Positions 56,494 through 64,000 of a DNA stretch of 64,000 nucleotides are shown in pieces (position 1 is the first letter of the stretch; each line of letters starts with the position of its first letter). The stretch is from positions 124,001-188,000 of the forward strand of contig NZ_JAINDF010000003.1 of NCBI RefSeq assembly GCF_023006325.1. Direction: 5' to 3'. Source of the stretch: Kordiimonas marina (lineage in GTDB: Bacteria; Pseudomonadota; Alphaproteobacteria; Sphingomonadales; Kordiimonadaceae). The position numbers and the translations under genes are program-made. Under the pieces are notes generated by a model. It searched no databases and was not told where the DNA came from. It worked only from the letters and a program-made list of their open reading frames with translations.

Positions 56494-57576
56494 ATGGCTC
56501 TGGATCCGCTTTACGCAAGAGCGCTTGAAGACAACCAGTGGGATGTGCCGCAAAACTATGACGCGCTCTTCAACTGGAACTACAGCGACGACCGCAAAGA
56601 CCTTCTGAACCTCTACCGCAAGGGTAAGTCATCCCAGTGGGATGCGGAAAGCCGTATTGACTGGTCGCAGGAACTTGATCCCGATGACCCACTCGGCATC
56701 CCGATCGAACTGTTCCCGCTCTACGGCGCGGACTTTTTCATGAAAATGTCCAAGAAGGAACAGTCCGAAGCCCGGCGCCACCAGGCTGCCTGGTCCAACA
56801 GCCAGTTCCTGCATGGCGAACAGGGCGCGCTTCTCTGCGCTGCCAAGATCGTCCAGAACGTGCCGGACAGCGAAGCCAAATTCTATGCTTCCACCCAGGT
56901 GATCGATGAAGCCCGCCATGTGGAAAGCTACAAGATGCTCCTGGAGAAGATCGGCCTGGCCTACCCGATTACCGGGCCGCTGAAGTCCCTTCTCGACCAG
57001 GTCCTGCGTGACAAACGCTGGGACATGACCTACCTCGGCATGCAGGTGGTGATAGAAGGGCTCGCGCTCGCAGCCTTCGCCAATATCCGGGACAATGCCA
57101 AAAACCCGCTTGCGGCGGCCGTCAACGCCTATGTCATGCAGGATGAGGCCCGCCATGTTGCCTTTGGTCGCCTCACGCTCAGGGACTATTATCCAGAACT
57201 GACACAGGCCGAGCGCAATGAGCGCGAAGAATTCCTGATCGAAGCCTGCTACCTGATGCGCGACCGCTTCACAAGCACCGAGCTTTGGGAAACCCTCGAT
57301 TACCCGGTCAAGGAATGTGAATATTACCTGGAGCACTCCGAAGGCATGAAGATGTTCCGGACCGGGCTCTTCAGCCGTATCGTCCCCGTGGTCAAGGACA
57401 TCGGCCTGTGGGGTGACAAGATCCAGAAGGCATATGGTGATATGGGCATCCTTGGCTTCGCCAACATCGATATCGATGCCATGCAGGCCAATGACATGAA
57501 GGTTGCCGATGAGCATGATGCCCGCCGCGCCCATGTCGAAGAAGCGATTGAGGCAGGTAAAAACGCCGCGGAATAA
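56494..57576 (+). CDS. Ferritin-like di-iron carboxylate protein
   Basis: 360 residues. Complete four-helix-bundle metal set: Glu about 109 (FLHGEQGA), EARH with Glu 139/His 142 (IDEARHVESY), Glu about 188 (VVIEGLALAAF) and EARH with Glu 218/His 221 (QDEARHVAFGR). This is the pattern of di-iron or Mn/Fe R2-like oxidases, acyl-ACP desaturases and AurF-like oxygenases; the closest group cannot be told by eye. GGGAGGGGAAAG precedes ATG 56494. Single-gene unit flanked by terminators. Confidence 0.83.
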   Translation: MALDPLYARALEDNQWDVPQNYDALFNWNYSDDRKDLLNLYRKGKSSQWDAESRIDWSQELDPDDPLGIPIELFPLYGADFFMKMSKKEQSEARRHQAAWSNSQFLHGEQGALLCAAKIVQNVPDSEAKFYASTQVIDEARHVESYKMLLEKIGLAYPITGPLKSLLDQVLRDKRWDMTYLGMQVVIEGLALAAFANIRDNAKNPLAAAVNAYVMQDEARHVAFGRLTLRDYYPELTQAERNEREEFLIEACYLMRDRFTSTELWETLDYPVKECEYYLEHSEGMKMFRTGLFSRIVPVVKDIGLWGDKIQKAYGDMGILGFANIDIDAMQANDMKVADEHDARRAHVEEAIEAGKNAAE

Positions 57577-57602
57577 GCCTGTTCCATACCCCAATATCAG
57601 AG

Positions 57603-57629
57603 AAAGGACGGTCATGGCCGTCCTTTTTT
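57603..57629 (+). terminator. Terminator after di-iron gene
   Basis: AAGGACGG and CCGTCCTT pair around TCATGG, then T6. Lies 28 bp beyond the stop. Confidence 0.88.
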
Positions 57630-57920
57630 ATTGGCGGGTATGTCTGGAAATAGATGACCCAGAGGGCGATGGGGGTAAGCCCTCTGGGTCAAACAGCGCC
57701 ATCGCCGAGACGAACAGCTCTGGACGCCAGATCAGGGCATTGTAATCATATTTTGCCCAAATCTTAAGCAAATAATTCCTGTGATACCGTCAAGTTAAAG
57801 TGAACTGGTCTCACATTCTGCATACTCTTTATTTTCTGACTGTCTAGACAGGATCAACCCTATACTTTCAACAGTCATTGAATTTGAACAAAATACCGGC
57901 AACCTTTGGCTGCTATACAA
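57630..57920. other. Intergenic region with hairpin, between convergent di-iron and glpK genes
   Basis: 291 bp with no gene. It holds a 12-bp-arm inverted repeat at 57656-57690 and the palindrome CTGTCTAGACAG at 57840-57851; the latter is not tied to any gene start. Confidence 0.6.
57656..57690. terminator. Strong hairpin downstream of glpK (no U-tract)
   Basis: GACCCAGAGGGC and GCCCTCTGGGTC are perfect 12-bp arms around an 11-base loop. It lies 230 bp after the glpK stop on its coding strand and 80 bp after the di-iron gene stop. No T run follows on either strand, so termination is uncertain. Confidence 0.45.
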
Positions 57921-59411
57921 TCAGGCCAGGCACTGACGGAGCGCCGCCTGCCAGCCTTTCAGGAGCCCGGCCCTGTGCCCGGCTTCCATGGCCGGGTCAT
58001 AATGGGCGTCCAACTGCCACTGGGCTGTCGCAGCTTCCAGGTCCGGCCACAAGCCGATGCCGACCCCGGCACAGAGCGCGGCGCCAAGCGCCGTGGTCTC
58101 CACCGACACCGGCCTTTCAACCGGCACATCGCAGATATCGGCCAGATACTGGACAAACCAGCCATTGGCCGCCATGCCGCCGTCGACCCGGACGATCTCA
58201 GCCGGTTGCGCCCCGTCAGCCTTCAGGGCCGCAAACAGATCCGCCGTCTGATAAACCACCGATTCAAGCCCTGCCCGCACAATATGGGCCGCCGATGTAT
58301 CCCGGGTGAGCCCCGACAGCATCCCACGGGCATCCGCGCGCCAGTGCGGGGCGCCAAGCCCGGTGAAGGCGGGCACCATATAAACCCCGCCGGAATCGCT
58401 GAGCCCGGCAACCAGGGCCTCGCTGTCCGGTGCCGACTGGATCAGCCCCAACTGGTCCCGGAACCACTGCACCACCGTCCCGGCATTGAAGATACTGCCT
58501 TCCATGGCATAGGCCGTTTTGCCGCCTATCCTGTAAGCGACGGTCGATAACATCCGGTTCTGGCTATAGACCAGCTCTTCGCCGGTGTTCTGCAGCACGA
58601 AGCAGCCGGTGCCGTAAGTGCTTTTCACTTGGCCTGGCGCAATACAGGCCTGGCCCACTGCGGCGGATTGCTGGTCCCCGATCAGCCCCGTGATGGGGAT
58701 ACCCGCGCCCGGCAAACCTTCGTCAACCACACCAAACGCCCCGGCGTTATCGACGATTTCCGGCATCAGGGCCTTCGGAACCCGGGTCAGGTCCAGCAGT
58801 TCCTCCGACCAGGTGCAGGTCCGGATATCGCAAAGCATGGTGCGGGACGCATTGGTGGCGTCGGTGGCATGGCGTATGCCCCCTGTCAGCCGGTAGAGGA
58901 GATAACTTTCAACCGTCCCGAAGGCGAGGTCCCCCGCGGTCGCAAGCGCACGCAGGTCCGGGTTATTGTCCAGTATCCAGGCGATCTTGGTGGCACTGAA
59001 ATAGGGGTCCAGCAGAAGTCCTGTCTGGCGGGTGATGCGGGCTGTTACGCCAGCTTCCTTGCGGAGGTCGTCACAGACGTCGGCCGTGCGCCTGTCCTGC
59101 CACACGATGGCCCGGTGGACGGGCTCCCCGGTCCGGCGGTCCCACAGGATGGTGGTTTCACGCTGGTTGGTGATGCCGAGCGCCATAGGAGTCATCCCGC
59201 GCGCCTCCATGGCACCGATCACCTCGGCCATCACCGCGAGCGAGGCATCCCATATCTCAGCGGCGTCATGCTCGACCCAGCCATTGGCCGGGTAATATTG
59301 CTTGAGTTCCCGCTGGGCGACCGCAAGCACCTTATGCTCGGCATTGAATGCCAGCGCGCGCGTACTTGTGGTTCCCTGGTCCAGGGCCAGGATATACCCG
59401 GTATCGGCCAT
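57921..59411 (-). CDS. glpK: Glycerol kinase
   Basis: 496 residues, full FGGY-kinase length. Phosphate-binding start YILALDQGTTSTRALAFN, WDRRTGEPVHRAIVWQDRRT near 85, and the FGGY signature regions TYGTGCFVLQNTGEELVYS and VDGGMAANGWFVQYLADI. It makes sn-glycerol 3-phosphate from glycerol and ATP. No glpF or glpD is nearby. ATG 59411. Confidence 0.97.
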   Translation of the reverse strand: MADTGYILALDQGTTSTRALAFNAEHKVLAVAQRELKQYYPANGWVEHDAAEIWDASLAVMAEVIGAMEARGMTPMALGITNQRETTILWDRRTGEPVHRAIVWQDRRTADVCDDLRKEAGVTARITRQTGLLLDPYFSATKIAWILDNNPDLRALATAGDLAFGTVESYLLYRLTGGIRHATDATNASRTMLCDIRTCTWSEELLDLTRVPKALMPEIVDNAGAFGVVDEGLPGAGIPITGLIGDQQSAAVGQACIAPGQVKSTYGTGCFVLQNTGEELVYSQNRMLSTVAYRIGGKTAYAMEGSIFNAGTVVQWFRDQLGLIQSAPDSEALVAGLSDSGGVYMVPAFTGLGAPHWRADARGMLSGLTRDTSAAHIVRAGLESVVYQTADLFAALKADGAQPAEIVRVDGGMAANGWFVQYLADICDVPVERPVSVETTALGAALCAGVGIGLWPDLEAATAQWQLDAHYDPAMEAGHRAGLLKGWQAALRQCLA

Positions 59412-59530
59412 GATGTGTCTCCCCTCTTTCCGCTTTTGTCCCGCGCCTAACAGCTGCTGTCAAGTGACGTCAGCAGGCTTGACGGCACGCCGCATTTACG
59501 TAACCAGTGGAAGGGGAAAGGAACCATCAA

Positions 59531-59866
59531 ATGACCGATGCCGACATACGCGCCCGCCTGAATACCCTGAAGGCAGAGCTTGAGGCCATGGATCACTCCA
59601 GCGAGGAATCCCGTGGCACCGTGGAGCTGGATCAATCCCGTGTCGGTCGCCTTTCCCGCATGGATGCCCTGCAGGGCCAGGCCATGAACCAGGCGATTGC
59701 CGCCCGCAGGCGTCAGGCACTTCAGAAGGTGGAAGCCGCGCTTCAGCGGCTTGATGAAGGGGAGTATGGCTACTGTGTGCGCTGCGGTGAGGAGATCAGC
59801 CCCAAACGGCTGGACCTGGACCCGGCAGCCGCTCTCTGTACCGATTGCACATCAGGCAAAGGCTAA
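59531..59866 (+). CDS. DksA/TraR-family zinc-finger protein
   Basis: 111 residues. Coiled-coil N-terminal half (RARLNTLKAELEAMDHSSEE, then RRRQALQKVEAALQRLDEGE) and C-terminal C4 zinc finger, CVRC and CTDC separated by 17 residues. Shorter than classical DksA, it resembles the small TraR/DksA-like proteins that act in the RNA-polymerase secondary channel; effect unproven. AGGA lies eight bases before ATG 59531. Converges on the chorismate-mutase gene. Confidence 0.88.
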   Translation: MTDADIRARLNTLKAELEAMDHSSEESRGTVELDQSRVGRLSRMDALQGQAMNQAIAARRRQALQKVEAALQRLDEGEYGYCVRCGEEISPKRLDLDPAAALCTDCTSGKG

Positions 59867-59872
59867 AGAGCC

Positions 59873-60178
59873 TCAGGCCTGCTTGGCTGTCTCGTTGACG
59901 CCGTCCCACACCGTGAATTCGTGGGCGATGCTCCACTCGATCAGATGACGGTAAATATCCTCGATATAGCCATCGTTGCCGCCTAGGCCCTCTGCAGTCG
60001 CCTTGGCCTTGCTGACCACATCCTCAATCCGCCATTCGTCCCGCACGGCCTCGCGGTCCTGTTTGATATGCCCGGCTTGGGCGATATAGCCCAGACGCTC
60101 CAGAAGCAGCGGCACGATCAACCGGTCCACCCGGTCGATTTCTTCCCGCACCTCGGTCATGTTCCGGCATGTCTTCAC
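59873..60178 (-). CDS. Chorismate mutase (AroQ type)
   Basis: 101 residues from GTG 60178. All-helical AroQ fold: CRNMTEVREEIDRVDRLIVP, ERLGYIAQAGHIKQDREAVR and IEWSIAHEF. Converts chorismate to prephenate for Phe/Tyr synthesis. The conserved Cys-Arg-x-Met stretch lies before the internal ATG at 60160, and AAAGGG sits seven bases before GTG 60178, so the GTG is preferred. Confidence 0.88.
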   Translation of the reverse strand: MKTCRNMTEVREEIDRVDRLIVPLLLERLGYIAQAGHIKQDREAVRDEWRIEDVVSKAKATAEGLGGNDGYIEDIYRHLIEWSIAHEFTVWDGVNETAKQA

Positions 60179-60258
60179 GGCGCCGCCCTTTCCTGACTGA
60201 TCAACTGTAACGATTACCCGCGCGTTCCTTAGCGCCCCTGGCACCCGGGTTCAAGCGG

Positions 60259-61137
60259 TCAATTTGCCCCATCGGGCGACAGCCGTTTCAGCACATCCTT
60301 GGGCACACGGTCGAACATCACAGCCTCCGCCTGCTGGGCAGGCTCCAGCTTCGGCAACAGCGCATAATAAAGCCTGAGGCTCGCCGCTTGATCCGGGTCC
60401 ATGATGGTCTTCGCAATGGTCATCGCCGCGTCATACTGGCCGGAAAGCGCATAGACGACAGCAAGCGATTCCTGCGCCGACGTTTGTGTTGCTGCGCTAT
60501 CGAGGTCAACCTGCAGCATTGCCACCGCCGTGGTATAATCCTTCGCCAGCGCAAACGACAGCGCCATATGACGGGTGACCGCCATATTGCCAGGCGCCTT
60601 CTTGAGCGCGCGATCGAAATAGCTGCGGGCGTCCGTGGGGTTGCCGTTTACCTGAGCCAGGCGGCCTGCCAGGTCCAACAGTTCAGGGCTGGCTTTATCG
60701 GTACCGACCAGGGGGCCCAGGCTTTCCGTGGCCAGTTTATAGTCGCCTGCGCGGACATAAGCCTCGACCAGTTCATGCCGGACTGTCTGATTGTCCGGAT
60801 ATTCGCCCACCATCGCGGTCAATCGCTTGATGCTTTCGTCATGCTCGCCAAGTTTGCCGAGGGTGCGGGCAAGCGCGACCCTTGCCTCCAGAAGCTTGGG
60901 ATCTGCCGCCAGGGCCTGGCCATAAAGCTTGTAGGCGCCCGAAAGATCGCCTGCGCGCTCAAACCCCTCGCCCACATGCACGAGACCGAGAGGATTGTGG
61001 GCCGCAAGTTCATTGCGCGCCCGGACAGAAACAGGCCCATCCCCCTCCGTTGCGTGCTTCGCAGGCCCGCTTGCGCAGGCACTGAGCACGAGGCCGAGCG
61101 TTAAAGGCATGATTCGGATAGCTAAAATTTTAAACAA
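60259..61137 (-). CDS. TPR-repeat lipoprotein (TadD-like)
   Basis: 292 residues. Lipobox PLTLGLVLSAC with Cys about 21, followed by several tetratricopeptide-like repeats (GEGFERAGDLSGAYKLYGQA, ARTLGKLGEHDESIKRLTAM and others, about 50-240). The architecture resembles TadD-type pilus lipoproteins, but no tad/cpa gene is in the window. The start is TTG 61137; ATG 61110 would leave a signal with no positive charge, and GGGGGT lies six bases before the TTG. Confidence 0.78.
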   Translation of the reverse strand: MFKILAIRIMPLTLGLVLSACASGPAKHATEGDGPVSVRARNELAAHNPLGLVHVGEGFERAGDLSGAYKLYGQALAADPKLLEARVALARTLGKLGEHDESIKRLTAMVGEYPDNQTVRHELVEAYVRAGDYKLATESLGPLVGTDKASPELLDLAGRLAQVNGNPTDARSYFDRALKKAPGNMAVTRHMALSFALAKDYTTAVAMLQVDLDSAATQTSAQESLAVVYALSGQYDAAMTIAKTIMDPDQAASLRLYYALLPKLEPAQQAEAVMFDRVPKDVLKRLSPDGAN

Positions 61138-61263
61138 TATTCACCCCCGGTTTCGGCCCCTGAAATCAGCAAAACCGCCCGAAAACGGCGATTTCAGGCC
61201 CAAAATGCGTGAAATCCTTTGGCCGGTCAGCCATATCGAGTATAGTTGTAAGTGCTGAGAGGG

Positions 61264-61286
61264 CGTGTGTCATGGGTTATCACACG
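61264..61286 (+). promoter_or_regulatory. Inverted repeat in the leader of the small gene at 61303
   Basis: CGTGTG and CACACG are 6-bp arms 11 bp apart, ending 16 bp before ATG 61303. Could be an operator or a leader hairpin near the ribosome site; short and so uncertain. Confidence 0.35.
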
Positions 61287-61302
61287 TCGCTGGAGTGATA
61301 AA

Positions 61303-61485
61303 ATGGATATTCAAGGATCAAGCGCTACGCTTGCGCAAACCGTGAACGCCACTGGGCGGAGCGGTTCTGTTGAATCCGCGGCAACCGAACGTAAGGAAGT
61401 CGAAGATTCGCAGATCGAGCGCAAGGAAGCCGAACCGTCGGCAACCAACCGTGGTGTTGGTGAGCGCGTAGACATCCGGGCGTAA
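61303..61485 (+). CDS. Small polar protein of unknown function
   Basis: 60 residues, no hydrophobic segment. Ser/Thr/Ala/Glu-rich, with an internal near-repeat (ATERKEVEDSQ and QIERKEAEPSA). The Gly-Val-Asp-Ile-type end GERVDIRA is not a family I can name. GGAG lies eight bases before ATG 61303 and a good terminator follows 24 bp after the stop, so it looks like a real single gene. Confidence 0.6.
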   Translation: MDIQGSSATLAQTVNATGRSGSVESAATERKEVEDSQIERKEAEPSATNRGVGERVDIRA

Positions 61486-61509
61486 GTATCGTCTGCATCT
61501 GAAAGTGGT

Positions 61510-61537
61510 GCCTGCCAATATTTTTGGCGGGCTTTTT
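61510..61537 (+). terminator. Terminator after the small gene at 61303
   Basis: GCCTGCCAA pairs with TTGGCGGGC around TATTT, followed by five T. Confidence 0.85.
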
Positions 61538-61587
61538 CTGCATCCAGATTTTTCCGATGATCTTTAAGGCTGCCTGTTCGCAGGCGT

Positions 61588-62439
61588 CTATACCCGCCCC
61601 AGAAAGGCGACTCCGGCGAGCGCCAAAAGCCGCTTCAGGTCACTCGGCTCCTGCCCGGCCAGCTCGAACGGGTTCATCCCAGCCTTTTCCAGGCCCCTGA
61701 GGTAAAGACGGCTGAGGCCATTCAGGGCCAGCGCCGACCGGCCTGCTCTTCCTGCCTTTTTGCCTTCTGCCCGGCTTTCCTCAAGCCCCCCCTGCACAAA
61801 TGCGGTCATCCGCTCGATCGTCGGTTTGAGGGCGGGGAAAAGCTTTTCTGCCTCGGTGAAGCTCGCGATATCGACATCGGCTTCCTGCGGCACATAACTG
61901 CGCCCAGCCTGCCAGTGATACGGCAGCGCCCGCACAAGCCCCAGCATCGCGAAAGCTCGTCCTGACGCTCGTGCTGCCTTGCGGATCGTGTCATCCCCAG
62001 CCACCAGAACAGCCGCCGCTTCCTGAAGCGCGCCCCCTGCTCCGTCGGCATAGGCCTCCAGCGCCGCAAAATCGGCAGTGCCGCCGTCATACATATCCTG
62101 CCCACGGGCTTCGATGACGGCATGAAGCATCGGCAAGGCGACCTGAAGGTTTTTCACCTCGGCCAGCGCCTCGACAACCGGATGCGCCCGGACTGTTCCT
62201 TCAGCCAGACCTTCCAACGCTTCCCGCCACCACTGCAGCCGGATTTCACCGAGCATGGGTTCGGACACGCTCTCCCGCGTTTTGGCGACTTCCTGATTGA
62301 AGGCATAAAGCGCGAACAGGTCGCCCTGATGATCGGCAGGCGCAAACAGGGTGGCATAGTAGCGATCGGGGTCATCCCGGCGCACCATCTCCTGGCAATA
62401 AAGCTTTTTGTCGGTCTCTGTATCTGTCTTTGGGGTCAT
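61588..62439 (-). CDS. Squalene/phytoene-synthase-fold protein, NDUFAF6-like
   Basis: 283 residues from ATG 62439. The fold is clear from LFALYAFNQEVAKTRESVSE, IRLQWWREALEGL and MLGLVRALPYHWQAGRSYVP. The aspartate-rich prenyl-diphosphate motif DDxxD is missing (NQEVAK in its place), and LVRALPYH resembles mitochondrial NDUFAF6 (complex I assembly factor) rather than catalytic synthases. So it is probably an assembly factor, not a carotenoid or hopanoid enzyme. The frame is open to a TTG at 62475. Confidence 0.82.
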   Translation of the reverse strand: MTPKTDTETDKKLYCQEMVRRDDPDRYYATLFAPADHQGDLFALYAFNQEVAKTRESVSEPMLGEIRLQWWREALEGLAEGTVRAHPVVEALAEVKNLQVALPMLHAVIEARGQDMYDGGTADFAALEAYADGAGGALQEAAAVLVAGDDTIRKAARASGRAFAMLGLVRALPYHWQAGRSYVPQEADVDIASFTEAEKLFPALKPTIERMTAFVQGGLEESRAEGKKAGRAGRSALALNGLSRLYLRGLEKAGMNPFELAGQEPSDLKRLLALAGVAFLGRV

Positions 62440-62532
62440 GGCGGGCAAAATGACGGCGAACTGTTGCCGATGCAACAGAAATCGGTACGGGAATGAGGCC
62501 TTTCGGCAGCAACTGTCGCAGGTGCAACAGGT

Positions 62533-62563
62533 AAAATAGAAAGGGCCGGAAACCCGGCCCTTT
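62533..62563 (-). terminator. Terminator after sodB
   Basis: On the minus strand AAAGGGCCGG and CCGGCCCTTT pair around GTTT, followed by CTATTTT. It is 33 bp after the sodB stop. Confidence 0.85.
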
Positions 62564-62595
62564 GGTGTCTCGCCTTATAGACCAGACTACGCAGT

Positions 62596-63204
62596 TTATG
62601 CAGTAGCAGCCGCGAAATTCTGAGCCGCAAAGTCCCAGTTTACCAGCGACGACAGGAAGGTCGCGATATAGTCCGGGCGGCGGTTCTGATAATCGAGATA
62701 GTAAGCGTGTTCCCACACATCCATGGTCAGGAGCGGGGTTTTACCAGCCGTCAGCGGGCATTCCGCGTTGGCGGTTTTCACCACTTCCAACTTGCCGTCG
62801 GCATTCAGGACAAGCCAAGCCCAGCCGGAACCGAACTGCGTGGCACCCGCGGTTTTGAAGGCTTCAGCGAACGCATCGAAGCTGCCGAAATCGGCGTCGA
62901 TCTTGTCGGCGAGCGCACCAGAGGGCTTACCGCCACCGTTCGGGCTCATCGAATGCCAATAGAAGGTGTGGTTCCAAACCTGCGCGGCGTTGTTGAAAAC
63001 ACCGGCTTTCGCGGCATCACCGGCGGTCGCCTTCATGATGTCCTCAAGCGATTTGCCAGCGAAATCAGTGCCTTCGATCAGCTTGTTCAGGTTGGTGACA
63101 TAAGCATTGTGGTGCTTGCCATGGTGGAAGCTGAGCGTGTTTGCGGAAATATGGGGTTCAAGCGCCGTATCGGCATACGGCAATGCTGGCAATTCAAAGC
63201 TCAT
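62596..63204 (-). CDS. sodB: Superoxide dismutase, iron type
   Basis: 202 residues. Metal ligands His about 27 ([10 protein letters not shown]), His about 79 ([10 protein letters not shown]), Asp about 162 and His about 166 ([12 protein letters not shown]). The [10 protein letters not shown] Gln and [13 protein letters not shown] favour iron over manganese. No signal peptide, so cytoplasmic. GGGAG lies before ATG 63204. Ends with a terminator. Confidence 0.95.
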   Translation of the reverse strand: MSFELPALPYADTALEPHISANTLSFHHGKHHNAYVTNLNKLIEGTDFAGKSLEDIMKATAGDAAKAGVFNNAAQVWNHTFYWHSMSPNGGGKPSGALADKIDADFGSFDAFAEAFKTAGATQFGSGWAWLVLNADGKLEVVKTANAECPLTAGKTPLLTMDVWEHAYYLDYQNRRPDYIATFLSSLVNWDFAAQNFAAATA

Positions 63205-63343
63205 GGGAGACTCCCTTATTTGTTCGTGTCTGACAGAAAAGTCGGATAGATAATCCCGGCGCGTGTGTCCGGTTACATTACCTATTTGGTCCTATTAGCT
63301 ATAGAAACAACCCTTGGATTGCAATGATTTGATCATGCTTTCC

Positions 63344-63943
63344 TTACGGATAAGGCCGGTCGAGCGTACGACCCTCGGCATCAGCCTTATGCTGGAGTGC
63401 AAGCTGGTGGTAATGTTCAGCCATGCTGCGGTTCTTTTCAAGCTCCGCGTCCGTCAGCATCCGGACAAATTTAGCCGGACGGCCCGCCCAAAGCTCACAG
63501 GAACCAACGGTTTTCTCCGGCGTAAGCATGGCGCCCGCCGCCAGCATTCCATCTTCCTCTATGGTGCAATTGTCCATGACAACAGCCCCCATACCGACGA
63601 AAGCCCGGTCCTTGAGCGTACAGCCATGCAGCATAGCCATATGCGCGATCAGACAATCCCGACCAATGGTGGTTGGAAAGGTCCGTGTACTGACATGGAT
63701 AACCGTGCCGTCCTGGATATTGCTGCGCTCACCGACGCGAATCGAATTCACGTCGCCCCTGAGGACGCAGTTATGCCAGATGCTGACATGCTCCCCGAGC
63801 GTGACATCCCCAACAACCTGCGCACCATGAAAGATGAAGGCGCTTTCGGGAACGGTTGGCCATTGGCCCTTGAAGGGGCTCAAGCGACCGCCGAGTGCGG
63901 TATCCCGGCAGATGGGCCGTTGGGTGTCGTCCTGCTTGCTCAC
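63344..63943 (-). CDS. Gamma-carbonic-anhydrase-like hexapeptide protein
   Basis: 199 residues, left-handed beta-helix built of hexapeptide repeats (SIWHNCVLRGDVNSIRVGE, then NIQDGTVIHVS, GRDCLIAHMAMLHGCTLKDR). Zinc-type His residues in TVIHVS, LIAHMAMLHG match the Cam/YrdA family. May be a carbonic anhydrase or a maturation factor. Start GTG 63943 overlaps the stop of the gene before it by 4 bp, which supports the choice in the absence of a clear ribosome site. Confidence 0.88.
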   Translation of the reverse strand: MSKQDDTQRPICRDTALGGRLSPFKGQWPTVPESAFIFHGAQVVGDVTLGEHVSIWHNCVLRGDVNSIRVGERSNIQDGTVIHVSTRTFPTTIGRDCLIAHMAMLHGCTLKDRAFVGMGAVVMDNCTIEEDGMLAAGAMLTPEKTVGSCELWAGRPAKFVRMLTDAELEKNRSMAEHYHQLALQHKADAEGRTLDRPYP

Positions 63944-64000
63944 GGGAACATTGGTGCCTGCGAAAGACCCGCCGTTTCATCAAGGCCGAACATGAGGTTC
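63940..64000 (-). CDS. C-terminal end of an upstream gene, truncated by window edge
   Basis: On the minus strand the last bases read NLMFGLDETAGLSQAPMFP and then TGA (63940-63942), which overlaps the GTG of the gamma-carbonic-anhydrase-like gene (GTGA). Too short to name. The 4-bp stop/start overlap is the main reason to call it the tail of a real coupled gene. Confidence 0.5.
   Translation of the reverse strand, partial: NLMFGLDETAGLSQAPMFP

Noticed and set aside
61588-62439. Phytoene or squalene synthase enzyme
   Set aside because: The aspartate-rich substrate motifs are absent.

Overview
This G+C-rich window reads as the chromosome of an alphaproteobacterium. The main evidence is housekeeping order: TatD hydrolase-metG-holB-tmk-DD-carboxypeptidase-rlpA-mltB, then tgt-queA, PPIase-coaD and gyrA. 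FixK/FNR-type TTGAC-N4-GTCAA boxes and the glnK-amtB pair fit the same class. Order and genus are not resolved. I see no insertion sequence, phage, CRISPR array, integrase or rRNA. Two tRNA genes (Lys, Ser) are present.

Layout. (1) 1-5288: envelope genes, namely a truncated membrane protein, an LptF-family permease, a DUF2334 deacetylase and two GT4 glycosyltransferases. (2) 5593-16865: a cluster of carbon and stress genes whose four transcription units each carry a FixK/FNR-like box 65-85 bp before the start codon. It holds ppsA, a host-attachment/baeRF-like protein, an alpha/beta hydrolase-phosphoribosyltransferase-erythromycin esterase-like operon, and the opposing acsA-pdhA-pdhB-E2-ACP operon. 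This looks like a low-oxygen regulon around pyruvate, acetate and PEP, and is the most distinctive part of the window. (3) 16896-25099: one heavy-metal operon (PepSY protein, response regulator, sensor kinase, membrane fusion protein, HME-RND pump, DUF3240, outer-membrane channel). (4) 25318-30086: choline to glycine betaine (betB, betA), a short BCCT-like transporter and a small membrane protein. (5) 30109-33413: exported hydrolase, SnoaL-like protein, zinc-ribbon membrane protein and retropepsin-like protease.

(6) 33483-41597: a long leftward housekeeping series. (7) 41770-51178: tRNA-Lys, an unexplained 626-bp gap, queuosine genes, PPIase/coaD, NfeD/SPFH pair, LysE exporter, gyrA. (8) 51422-57629: tRNA-Ser, GIY-YIG/DUF123 protein, patatin-like lipase with an apparent ATT start, VOC protein, glnK-amtB behind a sigma-54 promoter, and a di-iron carboxylate protein. 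(9) 57921-64000: glpK, DksA/TraR-like protein, chorismate mutase, TPR lipoprotein, a tiny unknown protein, an NDUFAF6-like squalene/phytoene-synthase-fold protein, sodB, a gamma-carbonic-anhydrase-like protein, and the last codons of one more gene.

All function calls come from reading motifs and family resemblance by eye; no database search was run.
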